From: Epiperipatus broadwayi | Taxonomy: Eukaryota; Onychophora; Udeonychophora; Euonychophora; Peripatidae | Direction: 5' to 3' | Assembly: GCA_028023455.1 (NCBI GenBank) | Contig: JAQFVV010012506.1 | Span: 1,852,714-1,916,713, forward strand | Length of the DNA: 64,000 nt | Part shown: positions 25,441 to 38,691 of the stretch, in pieces | How the letters are laid out: the number at the start of each line of letters is the position of its first letter | Position numbering within the stretch: the stretch's first letter is position 1 | Made by a program: the position numbers and the translations under genes | The notes under the pieces: generated by a model | The model's database searches: none | Seen by the model: the letters and a program-made list of their open reading frames with translations, nothing else | Told to the model about the DNA's origin: nothing

Positions 25441-26362
25441 AATCAACTTTCTGGCTTATTTACATATTTACCAACAACACAAAATTAAAAATAAATAATG
25501 ACTTATTTAATATTTAATATTTATTACATTATTAAATTTCTAAAATAATCTTTATCGTTCATTTAAATTTATTAAACATTTTTTTAAAAATATTTTTACT
25601 TACTTGATTTTAATTTTAACTTTTATAAAATTATTTAAAATACACTAAGTCTATTCTTATACGTTATATTTTTAAAGCAATATTTTAAAATCAGATTTAA
25701 TATTTTACATTAAATATCTTTATTTTTATCTCGTGATAACTCACGTATTATTTATAAATTTGTAACATGATTTTTAAAATAGTTTTGCAACTTTACTAAA
25801 CAACTTCCAAGCATGTGTGTGTATATTTAAATAACATCTGTTCTTTATAACACAAGAAACGCTTGTCATCGTCTAAAAATAAACTAACAATTGCATTTTT
25901 AAAAATAAATATTTTTTAAATAAATAAGATATTATAATAGATTTTAAAATAATTATCCAATATTATTAAAATCAAATATTAGTCTTTTATTTAAGTACTT
26001 ACAATAATTAAAATATTTATATTCTTTTATAATATTATTTTATCAACAATAAATATATGCATTTAATTTTAACTTGTCTTTTAAACACTTTTAGCTTTAA
26101 ATACCTATTTATTAAATATATTCATGCAGTATTGATTATGGCCATTTTTCTCCCAACCATATATTATAATCATCATCATTTAAAATGTCTCTCTCTATAT
26201 CAGCACAATTTCACATATCAAATACTCATAGATTGCTTTAATTAAAACTTTTGAAATAGTACCATAAGCAAAATTAACATCACATATTCAAATATATCTT
26301 AAATTTAAAATTTTTAATAGATTAGCACAAAAATTAAATGGTGACCCATACAAAAGGGCACA

Positions 26363-26393
<31 letters not shown>

Positions 26394-27459
26394 ATATTCT
26401 TATAAAAACTTATATATATATTCAATTACATGAATCTTTGTAAGTTGTTTGTTTATTTTAAACTGTACGGAGGTGTAAATAAATTAAAATGTGTTGAATT
26501 ATTAAGTGTTATAAAGATAAATTGATATTTGTAATCATATGAATGATATTTCTTCAGAATGATCAAATTATATATTTAATTTTATTACATTGATTATGAT
26601 AAAATTTCTTTATTTCATTGCTATTGTACTGGTCTAATTTGCATGTTCATTCAACAAGGCTTAGGATCTGAGCAAAGTACCTCAAATCAAGTCATGACTG
26701 AGATACACAGATCAAGAGCAATCATGAATTTTAACCTATTTGCCCATTTCCCAAATCTACAATCACATGAACAACATCTCTGGTGATACAGATGAATTTA
26801 ATTCATCCCAGGCCTGGAGACATAGCAGAGAGACATGATATCTTGCATCTAAATGAGACTATTTAACTAAATAATAAGAGGTGCTACATAAAATAATAAG
26901 GTAATACTTAGGATGTGTAGATTAAGGAATGATGAGATTAAAGTGATTGGTGGATGTCTGATAATGAAATGAGAGAGTGAGTAACTTCTAATAAAAAGGA
27001 GGGGGGTCTACAGAGGATAAACATGATCTCAAGTAACCCAAGCATAATTAATTCTCAAAGTATGAATTATCCTAATAACATATAGAGACTAAATTAAATA
27101 ATGATTCAAACACTTGAATAGATTGAGACATAAACTTTAATAAATACACTCTGACATAGTTATTTATATATTCTAGTCATAGATTTCATGCAAATAATAT
27201 TTTATTACATATTTATATGGTTACATAATCTAATATTATAGAGGACATGGTACCAATACAACATGTCATTTAGGAAATGATACATATATAAATAGTGTAT
27301 AATCAATGTAGTGTGGTTTAATATGGCAATAATAATTAAGCAAACTTTCTCATAATAATTTAACAATATTAACACTACTTTAGAATTGAGGAAAATAAGT
27401 AATTAATGACCATCATGAAATATACATAAAGAATGAGAACCATTGTTGTTTATAGTGAT

Positions 27460-27463
<4 letters not shown>
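25441..27463. other. AT-rich spacer
   Basis: AT-rich with an AT run near 26361-26392. The open frame at 26057 (62 codons) has no supported function. Confidence 0.45.

Positions 27464-27550
<87 letters not shown>
27464..27550. repeat. (TA)n microsatellite
   Basis: About 43 uninterrupted TA dinucleotides. Confidence 0.95.
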
Positions 27551-27552
<2 letters not shown>

Positions 27553-30500
27553 CATACTACAGCTGATGCACCATTTCTAGCAATTAGTGAGTTATATATA
27601 ATGAGATATAGTAATATAATTTACAATAAATATAGTTACAAAAATTATTTGTGTATTTAACATAACAAGATTTTGTTTATCCACCAACTTTATCAATCTA
27701 AATAAGAGAGAATTGCTAACACATATTCATTCACTTGAAAGGGCAGACAGCTTAATACATGCTTGGCTCACGACATTCCAAAAACAATTAATATTAATGA
27801 ATAACAAATGGCTCAGTATTATCACAGCATTACAACTTACAAGTATTAAATAACCATAAATATAAAATAGTAATAAATTGTGGTGCTAGGATGGATGGCA
27901 GCACTGAAAGTTTGGTTGGCTTGGAGCTGATGAGATGCTTCATCATTTATTAGAAAATAAAAGAGTATGTCCACACTTTTGTTGGAGCAATACCTTGAGA
28001 CATAGTAGGTAGGAGATGTGATGGAATGGCTTTTCCAGGGTCATCCCATGCAGAACATTCACTACTCTAACCTAAAAGTGTTCTAGGGTGCAAATGCATA
28101 ACCTTGATTGGAACAAGTATGACAATGGTATGGATTCAGAGTTCCTGATGATCTCAAATGAAAGAACAAAATATAATAATTAATAATGCTTGCATATATT
28201 AGCAATACTGCAATAAATAAGTATGTCCCTAGTGACATTGATAGAAATTACAGCCTAAATACATCTAACATCAAGCATAATGGCATGACTAAATACTAAA
28301 CATACTATAAGTATAAATATTATTTAAATAATCATTGAAATGTCATAATAATGAAGGAACAAACTATCCTTTCATATAAACAAATCCCACATGTTTAAAT
28401 CAGCAATAGAATATCACACAAATGCATGCTTAATTGGCATTGGGAGTAAACAGTTATTTTATACACTCAAAGAAGTGAAGGTCATTGAGATTACTTTCAA
28501 AATATTACAAATATGATTTAATTAATAGCATTAGGCAACTAATAATAAATTGATATTACTAATAAAATTGGGTAGGATTCATAACAATCTGCCATTAAAA
28601 CATAAAATTATATTCAGTTATTATTCAACCCAGCAAGCAAGTGTTTTACAAGGAGCTTATGAGCATTAATTAACCTCCTTCTAATAATGGGATTGAATAG
28701 AATAATAAATCATGCTAGCGAGATTGGGTTTAATTGGCATATTAATTCAAATCAAAATCAAAATACATAAAACATCAGATAATATTAACTGATGAAATTT
28801 GCTGCACTAAAATATAGAAATAAAATAGAGCATGAAATGGATGAAAGAGATTACTGATTCATATTTTGTAGGGTTATAGAGAGTTGATATATAAGAAGTT
28901 AAAATATAATACATATAACTGACACTATATCACCCATGTATTAATAGACAGAGAATTACATTTACAAGATTCAATAGAGCATATATATATATAATTGAAA
29001 TGGAACATGCAAAGTCTTTAAGGTGACATTGAATAATTACCTTCCGATGTCATGTAGGCTTGCCATCCAGATTCACAATCTTGCAAAGCAATTATGTTAA
29101 AGCATAGGGAGCAATACTTATTTCATTGGGTGGCAGGTAGTATCTTCTTCATAAATCATTTTTTATTTTAAATTAGGCAGTCCATAGCTTTAAGCTAATA
29201 GGAACTGCATCATAGCTTGGAGACGATCTTAGGAACATCAAAAAAAGGTGAATTTAGTCCCACTACTCGAACATCATAGTATTAAAATTTTGAGTGATGT
29301 GGATTTTGTTAGCCTCCAAACTAAAAAAAAATCTTTTTTTATTGTATCACATTGAGCTCTATTTATCCCATTTTATTATCTTAAGAATGTTTTTAATGAA
29401 TCATCTGAGGGAATGTGGATACCAACTTACCTCGTGTGATCTAAATCAGCAGGAAATATGATTTTGTCTTTATGTAGAAGAAAATGCCATTGATTGATAA
29501 CTTCTTGAAGTTATTGTTTGAATCTATTTCTAATTTAAAAATGAATTAGAACAGATATAATTTCAATTAAATTATTCATGGCCAAACTTAATTAAATGAG
29601 TGATTTTGTTAATTTAAACTAATGTATCGCTTTATTGTTCACTAAATTTAAACTGCTCTAATGGCTTCCAGAACCTTCTCCAGTATTGCATCAGATTTTA
29701 TAACCATTTCATATTAACTAATGCTAATAAAAAAATAAATAAATGTAATAATAATATTTTATATAACATATAAATATTCGCTATACGTAAACACATGTAC
29801 ATGACTCTTATTTTTGTGAAATTTAAACTGTAATAAATTTTATAGATTTAATACCTATAAATACATATTTAAAATTATTATGGAAGGCTGGGAAGAGTTA
29901 TGCGTATCTACATGTTGACTCTCTGATAACCTAAGGGTGTGGAAGGATGGGTTTGAACCCACCTTATAGATAGTCATGTTGACAAACAGTGAAACAAAAA
30001 TCTGTATCACAGATTTACCACTTCACTATATATTCTCTTTTTTTCCACTATCAACTTTTTGACAATATATACTTTGTAAATTATTTTATTCAGACTTTTA
30101 TATATAAGTAAAATCAGACATACTTAACTTAGTCATATGTGCTTAAAATAAAAGCTAACTCTAATCTTACTGTATAGCTACTTAATTTCCTTTTTTCCCT
30201 GGCATAGTATTCGCGAAAATGATCCCTATCATTATAGTTAAAAAACTTACTTTTTATCCGATTTTTTCTTCAGTGAAAATCTATAAATTAATATTGATAA
30301 TAGCAAAGACAAGTTGTTCAATTTATGCATAATGATGATAGATGAATTACTTTTTTGATAATGTTCAAAGATTTTTGCATTAAATGAAGAAGTTACACAA
30401 TAAAATGAGAATAGTGGATTATATTGTGGTAATAAGATCGACAAGTTAAGAATTTGTAAAGGATCTTAATATCATCGAAGGTCATCGCAGTTAAGCATAA

Positions 30501-32179
30501 GTCCCAAAACAGAATCGGAATTTGTAATATAAATAATTTATTTTTGCATAGTCCCCCCTCTTCTCTTCCACTTTTTAATAACAACATATTATTAACAATA
30601 AAAAGTTATGAATAGCTATTATTTTAGTGTTTTGTTTATGGATCTATTCCCCCCCCCCCAATGCTTCACACTGCAATTTTGTAAAACAAGGTGCTCTCTG
30701 ACTATAGTTAACCAATAACTAATTAAAATATACAATTATATAGTATATATTCAGTCCATATTTAATGTTTTAAAGAAGTAATTATTGATTATAAAAAGAC
30801 TTAGAATTTTTTTTTTAAAGGGTGAGTTTATTAATTTACTTTGTATTATGAATAATTAAAAATATTTGTTGTAAATGAATAAGATCAAAAATTTTGTATT
30901 TTGAGGTTACTTAAGAGGTGGGGCTTGTCTTAGGATCAAATATTTACAGCTAACGTCATTGTGTATATGTGAATATAAAACATGGTTTCAAAAAATTTTT
31001 AAACTTAAATTTATCCCAGTACATATGATACTAAAATGAAAGATAACTTTTGATGAACAAATTATAATTTAATGACACGAGCATTAATAAGCAAGAAAAA
31101 AAATAACGAAATTTAGAAGTTCAAAAAAGTATAAATTTAAGGCTTTATTTTATCTATAAAAAATGATTTAAAGTTTCTTTTAGAGAAAGCTTTTGAATCA
31201 TTAATTTTATATAAAAAAAAATAAATAATACAATTTATCAGTTGTTTTCTTTTCGTGCAATTATAGAGAAGACAAATTCTCCAGCGAATTATCTTCATTA
31301 TTAACAAGATTAAAATACTGTATTTAATATTTTTTTCTAAAATTGTAAATATGCAGCAGAAAATATTTAAAATGTATGAGTAATATTCTTGACAGTAATA
31401 TATTTATTTAATCCTTGCAAAAATTTGAAATATAAATATTCCAACTTTTTAATGTATGTGTAAATATAAATTTGTTTTAATGAAGATTTTTTTTTATTTT
31501 ATGCATATACACCTAAAAGAATCTATGTAAGATTAGTTGGTTTCAATAAAACAATTAATGGAAAATAATTTATTTTTGATTACTGAATTTATATTGACAT
31601 AATAACAATGGCATTAATGTTTGTTTACATTAGTAATGTGATAGACGATATTAGAGTAATCATATATGTAATATGAGAGTAAATACTTAAGTAGAACATA
31701 ATTTTAGTAGATTTTATTGCACTTACGTTTTTAAAAAATGTATAATGCAAAATATAATTTCTCATATATATATAATTAATAAGTCATTAAATAAATAACT
31801 ATATATATTTTAAAATTTGAAAGCTGGTATATATACGCATAAAGGGCTTATTTAAGTTTATGATGTTGCTATAAAGTTGAAACGCCAAAAATAATGTAGT
31901 TTGCAAGAAAAATTACCATTGTTGAAAACCAGATATTATTTTTTAATCATAATAATTCATTGCTTAGTCAATCTGCTGATTTTCAAGAAGATAACTTATC
32001 ATGCATGTATAGAATATCTACGAATGTGTAATTCAAAAAATAAGAAAGTAAACACTACTATTAGTTTCCAATGAACCATTAATCATCAGGTGGAACACAA
32101 TATTAAACATCTTAACTACTACCCCCCCCATACTAATTTCTGTTCACATAAGAAACAAATCTTAGTAATTAAATTATGT
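27551..32179. other. AT-rich spacer
   Basis: No gene is supported. It contains a C9 run near 30650 and an isolated GGGTTTGAACCC at 29949-29960. The 27880-28150 part is less AT-rich but matches nothing recognised. Confidence 0.45.
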
Positions 32180-32960
32180 TAAACCATTAAATTATCACAT
32201 AAGCACACAAGCTATTAAATGAGTAGTAGAATTTTTTCATTCACAGTAGTTTCACCTAGTGTAAGCTTAATAGATGCTAGATGTCTGTGCAACACCATCT
32301 CTAGACAGTGAGTTCCCTTGGAATATTTCCAGATTAATTTCTAGCTCATGGCTTTCATCTGTAAGTTGCCTTTGATCTGGGAACAATGCATCTGAATCTT
32401 TAGATCTAATGCATCTCTTCTCCAAGAACCATCTTTTATACTTTTTCTAACTATAAGGCTACTAGCTCAAACTTGAACTAGGTAACATTATTATGAGGAA
32501 AAATGTTGTCATTGTTTTAACAGCCTGTATAAGCAAAAAGAGAAAGTAATCATATGATAGTATAATACTAGACTTAGCCAAAGATTAAAGGTGACTATGG
32601 TTATTAAAAAACCAAGGACATTCAAAATATATATAGATACTAAACTGATTTCAGACCATATGACAATACTGGAAAATTAGTTTGAATTGAAAACATTAGT
32701 GTGTTATTCCATTTTGACTGATAATTTTAAAGTTAAGCAAAAAAGGTAAAAGATGGTGCTGAAGACAAGGTGCAATAAATCCCAAGGTCTTGGTTCACTG
32801 CTCCCAGAAAGCCATAATCTAGAAACTAGTCGGAAAATATTGGATGGAAATGCACTGGATAGGAATTATGATACACAAACACCTAATATTTGTTGATTAT
32901 TAAAGCTTGCACTATGTAGCACTACTGTAGGAAAAATTTGCTACTGTTTTAATTAAATTT
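32180..32960. repeat. Family A, old inverted pair
   Basis: The left part (to about 32560) reads like family A with the ribozyme on the minus strand, and the right part (from about 32575) like family A on the plus strand. Both are heavily diverged. The left ribozyme site (32317-32379, minus) still shows an altered core CAGATGA, stem II AGC/GCT, GAAA, a palindromic ATTAAT stem III and the triplet ATC. The right site (near 32790-32848) keeps GAAACTAGTC but has lost the first core block. These are the oldest family A copies here. Confidence 0.6.
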
Positions 32961-34552
32961 TTCTGAGGAAGTTAAAAATCATACAACAAATACTCCTTTT
33001 ATAATTTCTGGAACTATTTGAAATGTTAATAATATTAATATAACAATGGATTCTGGGTTGTGTAAATAGAATTACAACCTGTGATATAATATTGGATTCT
33101 GGGTTATTTAAATAGGATTATAATTTGTGTTGATTTAAAGAAAAAAAAATCATGAAATAGCTATTTCTTGGCAAAATTATTTAAGAACCAAATAAAGGGT
33201 GTGTGTGTGTGTGGGGGGGCTAACAAAAAATGTAACTTCTTGGTTTTTACATTTACATTATGCTAATGATTGGGCTATTTGTTGCCAATTTTAAGTTAGA
33301 ATTTATAAAACATTTTCAAATTTTGAAATGCAATCTCTGAAGAATTTAATTTAGAATTAATGTTAAAAACTATAAATTACATTGGCAGTCAATACAACTT
33401 TTAATGTAGAATGTGTATTATTTTAAATATCTTGGTTTTTTTTTTTTAGTAGGACATACATTTCAGTACGCTGCTATTGAATTTAATAAGTTATGCTGTA
33501 GGATATTTTATAAATGTGAAATAATTACTCAACTAAGTTACTTATTATTATTTTGCCATTTTATATATATATATTTAGACTCTCTGTTATCATATCATAA
33601 AGACCTAAACATTAAATAGAGAATGGTATATAATATTTGAAAAATGTTGGATGGATTAGACATGCAAAGTAAAGAAATGCATAATAAAAGGCTTTCATAA
33701 AAAATATTATATAGAGAACCCAGCATGATTTTTATGGGAGAGATAGACATTATTTCCATTATAAAAATTATTCAGTATCATTCCAAAAAGAGCAATATTA
33801 TTAACTGTATTTAATTTTTCAAAATTACAAATTAACTACAAAAGAAATTAAGTCAGCATTGCCAAATATCAAGTAAACAAATTTTGGGGTAATCCTATGG
33901 TATTTGTGGTTATATTTGTGTTTTATAGTTTCTTTTGATATAAAAATGGTCATATTAATTTATTGAAGCTATCTAATAAATAAAGAATATATATGCAATT
34001 TTACTAATTTAGATAAGTCATTTATATAATATAATCCATAATTATAATTATTCATCATACAACTCATAGCATAATTTATTAAAACATATAATCACCTTCA
34101 GTTTCAAGTGATGTCATTGAAGTCATGTAACCAAAATTAATTATTTTACATAGTTATCATACTTTATTTAATATTTGCATATTACAAAATATGTTCATTA
34201 GAGTTCTTTTATTTGTTGTTTGATAAATAAATGAATGAATGAATATTTTTTTTAGCCAGTTGTTTGTGAGATTGTACAATAGACATGTATTATACTGGTA
34301 TAGAATATTAATTATTTTTGCTTCATTGGATTTTTTCCCCATCTGAATCAGAAATTAAAAAACAAATATTGTCTCATCAACAAATAAATACCTTTCACGT
34401 GTTAAATCAAGATTTTAAACATTAATTGATTACAATATATTTATAACATTTTTTATGCTATGAATTATTTATTAAAGATTGTTATGTGTGTAAGGATTTA
34501 ATAATAGTTGTTGAACTGGGGATGATAGAAGAAATTTGACTCCAACATTTCA
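32961..34552. other. AT-rich spacer
   Basis: Contains a GT run and G tract near 33199-33219. The small frames at 33413 and 34157-34342 are not supported as genes. Confidence 0.45.
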
Positions 34553-34566
34553 AGGTTTTCCATTAT
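34553..34566. repeat. Left target-site duplication of family A composite
   Basis: GGTTTTCCATTATA, repeated exactly at 35947-35960. Confidence 0.8.
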
Positions 34567-34672
34567 AATAAACAGAGCAAAACTCTCCATACAGTATTGC
34601 CACCTGTGCTAAACAGAGTAATCAATGGATGCCAGAAGGCTTGTGCATAAAATCCCTATCTAATGCCTACTC

Positions 34673-34732
34673 ATCCAATATACCCAGACTAGTTTCTGGC
34701 TTGTGGCCTTCGTCAGTGAGAAACTTTGGATC
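34673..34732 (-). ncRNA. Type I hammerhead ribozyme, family A, core intact
   Basis: On the minus strand: stem Ib ATCCAA, stem Ia CTCA, core CTGACGA, stem II GGC/GCC with loop CACAA, core GAAA, palindromic stem III ACTAGT, triplet GTC, then TGGG and TTGGAT closing stem I. All invariant bases are present. One stem Ia pair is lost relative to sister copies. Predicted cleavage is between plus positions 34686 and 34687. Confidence 0.85.
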
Positions 34733-35284
34733 TGAGAGCACTGCATCTAGATCTTAGGATCTAATGCAACTCTCTAGCAAACACCTTTTATCTCTACTTA
34801 ACTACAAAACTATGAGAATGAAATTGAAAACACAAAAAATATTTTCAATCTAAGCTCAATAGCTTATATAGTCATATGGGTCTGAACTCAGTTCAGCACC
34901 CATACATTTTGGTGTCTTTGGCTCTTTTACAACCATAGCCACCACTATCCTATTAGGCAGGATTGGTGTTAAACCATTAAGCATCACATGATCACATTTC
35001 CTATACTAGCACATTAATTGTTAATAAACAGAGCAAAACTCTCCATACAGTATTGCCACCTGTGCTAAACAGAGTAATCAATAGATGCCAGAAGGCTTGT
35101 GCATAAAATCCCTATCTAATGCCTACTCATTCAATATCCCCGGACTATATAAGCTATTGAGCTTAGATTGAAAATATTTTTTGTGTTTTCAATTTCATTC
35201 TCATAGTTTTGTAGTTAAGTAGAGATAAAAGGTGATTGCTAGAGGGTTGCATTAGATCCTAAGATCTAGATGCAGTGCTCTCAG

Positions 35285-35343
35285 ATCCAAAGCTCCTCAC
35301 TGACAAAGGCCACAAGCCAGAAACTAGTCTGGGGATATTGGAT
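35285..35343 (+). ncRNA. Hammerhead ribozyme, family A, G8 mutated
   Basis: Stem I is complete (TCCTCA with TGGGGA; ATCCAA with TTGGAT), stem II GGC/GCC and GAAACTAGTC are intact, but the core reads CTGACAA instead of CTGACGA. This removes G8, the residue acting in acid catalysis, so it is probably inactive. The cleavage-equivalent position is after 35329. Confidence 0.8.
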
Positions 35344-35735
35344 GAGTAGGCATTAGATAGGGATTTTATGCACAAGCCTTCTGGCATCCATTGATTACTC
35401 TGTTTAGCACAGGTGGCAATACTGTATGGAGAGTTTTGCTCTGTTTATTAACAATTAATGTGCTAGTATAGGAAATGTGATCATGTGATGCTTAATAACA
35501 CCAATCCTGCCTAGTAGGATAGTGGTGGCTATGGTTGTAAAAGAGCCAAAGACACCAAAATGTATGGGTGCTGAACTGAGTTCAGACCCATATGACTATA
35601 TAAGCTATTGAGCTTAGATTGAAAATATTTTTTGTGTTTTCAATTTCATTCTCATAGTTTTGTAGTTAAGTAGAGATAAAAGGTGGTTGCTAGAGGGTTG
35701 CATTAGATCCTAAGATCTAGATGCAGTGCTCTCAG

Positions 35736-35793
35736 ATCCAAAGTCCTCACTGGCGAAGGCCACAAGCCAGAAACTAGTCTGGGGATATTGGAT
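35736..35793 (+). ncRNA. Hammerhead ribozyme, family A, A6 mutated
   Basis: Same fold as the copy 450 bp upstream, but the core reads CTGGCGA (A6 to G). Stem II, GAAA, ACTAGT and GTC are intact. Probably weak or inactive. The cleavage-equivalent position is after 35779. Confidence 0.78.
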
Positions 35794-35946
35794 GAGTAGG
35801 CATTAGATAGGGATTTTATGCACAAGCCTTCTGGCATCCATTGATTACTCTGTTTAGCACAGGTGGCAATACTGTATGGAGAATTTTGCTCTGTTTATTA
35901 ACAATTAATGTGCTAGTATAGGAAATGTGATCATGTGATGCTTAAT

Positions 35947-35960
35947 GGTTTTCCATTATA
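35947..35960. repeat. Right target-site duplication of family A composite
   Basis: GGTTTTCCATTATA, an exact copy of 34553-34566. Confidence 0.8.
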
Positions 35961-36279
35961 GTTTTTCAATACAATAGCTTTTAAAATTATATATTGACGA
36001 ATTTACTATTTGTCATTATATATCTCCTATAACGATTTTATTTTTATTTTTTTTTTAGAATGGGTGCATACAGCTGGAGTTATGACAAGCTAAATTAAGA
36101 TTTCAATTATAAAAAGGTATGTATATATTTGAACAATTATTATTATAAAAAACTTTTTTTTTCTGTGTGTATTTTAGGAATGACATTATCATGGAAGTGA
36201 TAATGCCATTTGGTTTTAGACATATTTGAAACTTCCATTCTACAAAAAAATCTTGAAACATATAATAAAAATATTTAAG
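35961..36279. other. AT-rich spacer
   Basis: No feature is seen. Confidence 0.45.
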
Positions 36280-36345
36280 AAGGGTGAATAATCCCCAACA
36301 TGCATTTTACACTGAGCCAGCAATCTTTAGCTGACCCAGAGCATA
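36280..36345 (-). repeat. Family C fragment
   Basis: CCCCAACATGCATTTTACAC followed by GAGCCAGCAATC and AGCTGACCCAGAG aligns with the ribozyme part of family C on the minus strand. The core is mutated (CTAAAGA in place of CTGATGA). Confidence 0.45.
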
Positions 36346-36645
36346 ACTATTGGATGTGTATTCATCATTTTGGTAGTTGACTTTCATAGATATCTTTATT
36401 TATGTTTCAAAAATATGTGGTGGAATGAAAGTTTTAAGTAAATATAAAAAAGATAATACACTAAGAAATATGAAAAAAAAAAAAGTTGGATTAATGATAT
36501 CATATAATTATGCTTAATAAAAATTGATATATTAATCTTTAACTGAGTTTAAGATTTATATCTGAAATAGGAATATGATAATATTTATCCTAACAAATGT
36601 TTAGTCAGTCATTAATGTATATATCTAAAGTGGATAATGTTAGAA
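36346..36645. other. AT-rich spacer
   Basis: No feature is seen. Confidence 0.45.
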
Positions 36646-36908
36646 GTTTTAATGTAAAAAACCACTAAACATCACATGATCACCATTTCTTAAGCTTGCT
36701 CATAACTGTTATTAAAACAGTCAAAACTCTCCATACAGTAGTGCCATTTAGCACAAGCCAGAATAATCAATGGATACCAGAAAACTTGTGCATAAAATCC
36801 CTATCTAGTGCCACAAGCAAGCCTTCTGGCATCCATTGATTATTCTGGCTTGCACTGAGTGGCACTACTGTATGGAGAGTTTTGCCTGTTTTAAGTGTTA
36901 ATGTAGAA
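36646..36908. repeat. Family A short inverted pair
   Basis: A minus-oriented family A end (36658-36812) joins a plus-oriented end (36813-36896), giving a near-perfect hairpin with no ribozyme left. TTAATGTAAAAA (36646-36657) and TTAATGTAGAAA (36897-36908) flank it as a likely target duplication. Confidence 0.65.
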
Positions 36909-38676
36909 AGTTTGACACTTATAAATCAAATTTATTATCATTTCATCTATTTTTTTTTATTTTTAATTAAATGATTTGTTAAAAGATTGGGCAATAAATG
37001 TGTTTATTTTTTTAAATCTAGTTTTCATATTACATATTTTTACTTTAACTGATATGTTAACTTTATCTTATAGTTGTTATTTGAAATAATATTTAAGTCT
37101 ATGAAATCAATTTTATTAGAATGACGTGAGTACTTAATTTAAGCCATAATGTAAATCTATTCTTCACCAAATCTAATATAGCATAATTAATCATAATTTT
37201 CTGTGGCATCTCATAATTACTATTGATGAGTAACTTATAATGCAGCAAAATAGATTAACTTATCTAATCCAGTAATTTACTAGAATTCTAGCTATAATTT
37301 GCCATTCCAAATTAATGTCTATGAGTTGACGAATGCTTTAATTATTTTCATTTTTATTACTGTTATTGTTATTTTAAGACATTTGTTTTTATTATATTAA
37401 GTCAAAATAAATTGCACAAGTCATAAATATCTGCGATTTTTTAAACGGAACTTCATTAAGATTTTCATTTTTTTTTTCACGGTAATTAAGACGTTACAAA
37501 ATCTTTCACAATATAATTAATGATAAAGCAGTTTCTAGTGATGAGTTTTCCCCCTTGTCTTTATATAATTATTTATGGTATGATTTTGTTTCATAAATAA
37601 AAGAAAAAGTGATAATTTTGTAAATAACATATAATAAAATTTATATCAAAGTTGTCACTATAATATAAATGTACAATTTATTAATATCTTCAAAAGTTTT
37701 TAAACCTTTTTATTCTTTTTATAAATTAATGCATATATACCTATCTGTTGGGTGTAGTGACAATAGTGATTGTGAATGATAAAAGTTGAAAGTAATTACT
37801 TTTACATTATTTTAGAGCTATCACAAACTTGACTAATCAACCGATATTACATCTTAGATAAGTTCCTAGTCTATGTCCTTTACCAGTGAAAATCTTGGAC
37901 TTAATGAACTTAGACTTTCCGAATATTAAAAAATATTTTAAAATATCCAAATGTGGAAGAAGAGGTAACTATTTCTAATTTTTGGCACATCTTCTATGAT
38001 ACATTCATTCACAATTTGAAAGGAAAACCATCTCATATGTCTATCTTAGAAGAATTTCTGTTTTGTGAAGATATTCAGATCATTCATAAAGATTACAAAA
38101 AAAATCCTGCATTAATCTCTATCAGCTTTAAATCTTTTGAATATGCAACATCTTATCTTGCAAATATTTATCTTGGTGATATGGACAAGATGATTTTGGA
38201 TATAGATTTAATAGTACTATTGTTTGGTATCTACTGTTTATCAAACTTATGATACATTCTTCTGAAATATAGTGATGAAAGTTATTAATAACATATAAAA
38301 GTAGTGATTATGTGATATTCATTAATTATAAAACTGTCTTGTGTAATTTAAAGTTATTGGAGAATGGCAAATTTGGGTTTTCAAAGATCCATGAATCATG
38401 GCTCCAGATCAGTAACTTCTGGCACTCGTTCTTGTGAATTCCTGAGCAATAAACATTTGATTTTTATTATTATTATAAAATTACCAGGTGTTGAGAAACT
38501 TTTAGATTTCCATCATTAATTAAAGATAGCTTACTAAGGCTTAAATTCTATAATTATTAAGTTTAGTGGAATTTTAAAAATGTTAAAGAAACATTTGATA
38601 ATATGCAACCATAAATAAAGACATGCAGCACTCATGTTTAAAACTGGTATAATAATATTTCTAAACATTAGTGCTA
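36909..38676. other. AT-rich spacer with one unexplained open frame
   Basis: AT-rich throughout. A 99-codon plus-strand frame at 37953-38252 opens with GTG (first ATG 38038) and ends TGA. Its composition is fairly protein-like (NFWHIFYDTFIHNLKGKPSH, then MSILEEFLFCEDIQIIH) but no family is recognised. There is no start context or neighbouring exon to support a gene. It could be a decayed transposon frame. Confidence 0.3.
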
Positions 38677-38691
38677 CATGATTTATTTATT

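Larger units (their letters stand above)
34567..35946. mobile_element. Hammerhead family A composite, inverted tandem units
   Basis: One complete unit with its ribozyme on the minus strand (34567-35020) and a truncated second minus unit (35021-35142) are followed by a 5'-truncated plus unit (35143-35488) and a full plus unit (35489-35946). Plus-strand ribozyme cleavage sites are 450 bp apart (35329 and 35779), giving a 450-nt monomer. The whole array is bounded by an exact 14-bp direct repeat, so it was inserted as one piece. There is no open frame, no poly(A) and no transposase. Architecture and ribozyme fit a non-autonomous Penelope-type or retrozyme element. The enzyme that mobilised it is not in the window. 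Confidence 0.82.

Noticed and set aside
27920-27965. Hammerhead-like GCTGATGAGATGCTTCATC
   Set aside because: A hairpin follows CTGATGA but no GAAA comes directly after it and no stem I or cleavage triplet can be placed.
29880-29965. tRNA or SINE around GGGTTTGAACCC
   Set aside because: It is B-box-like only; no A box or cloverleaf could be found upstream.
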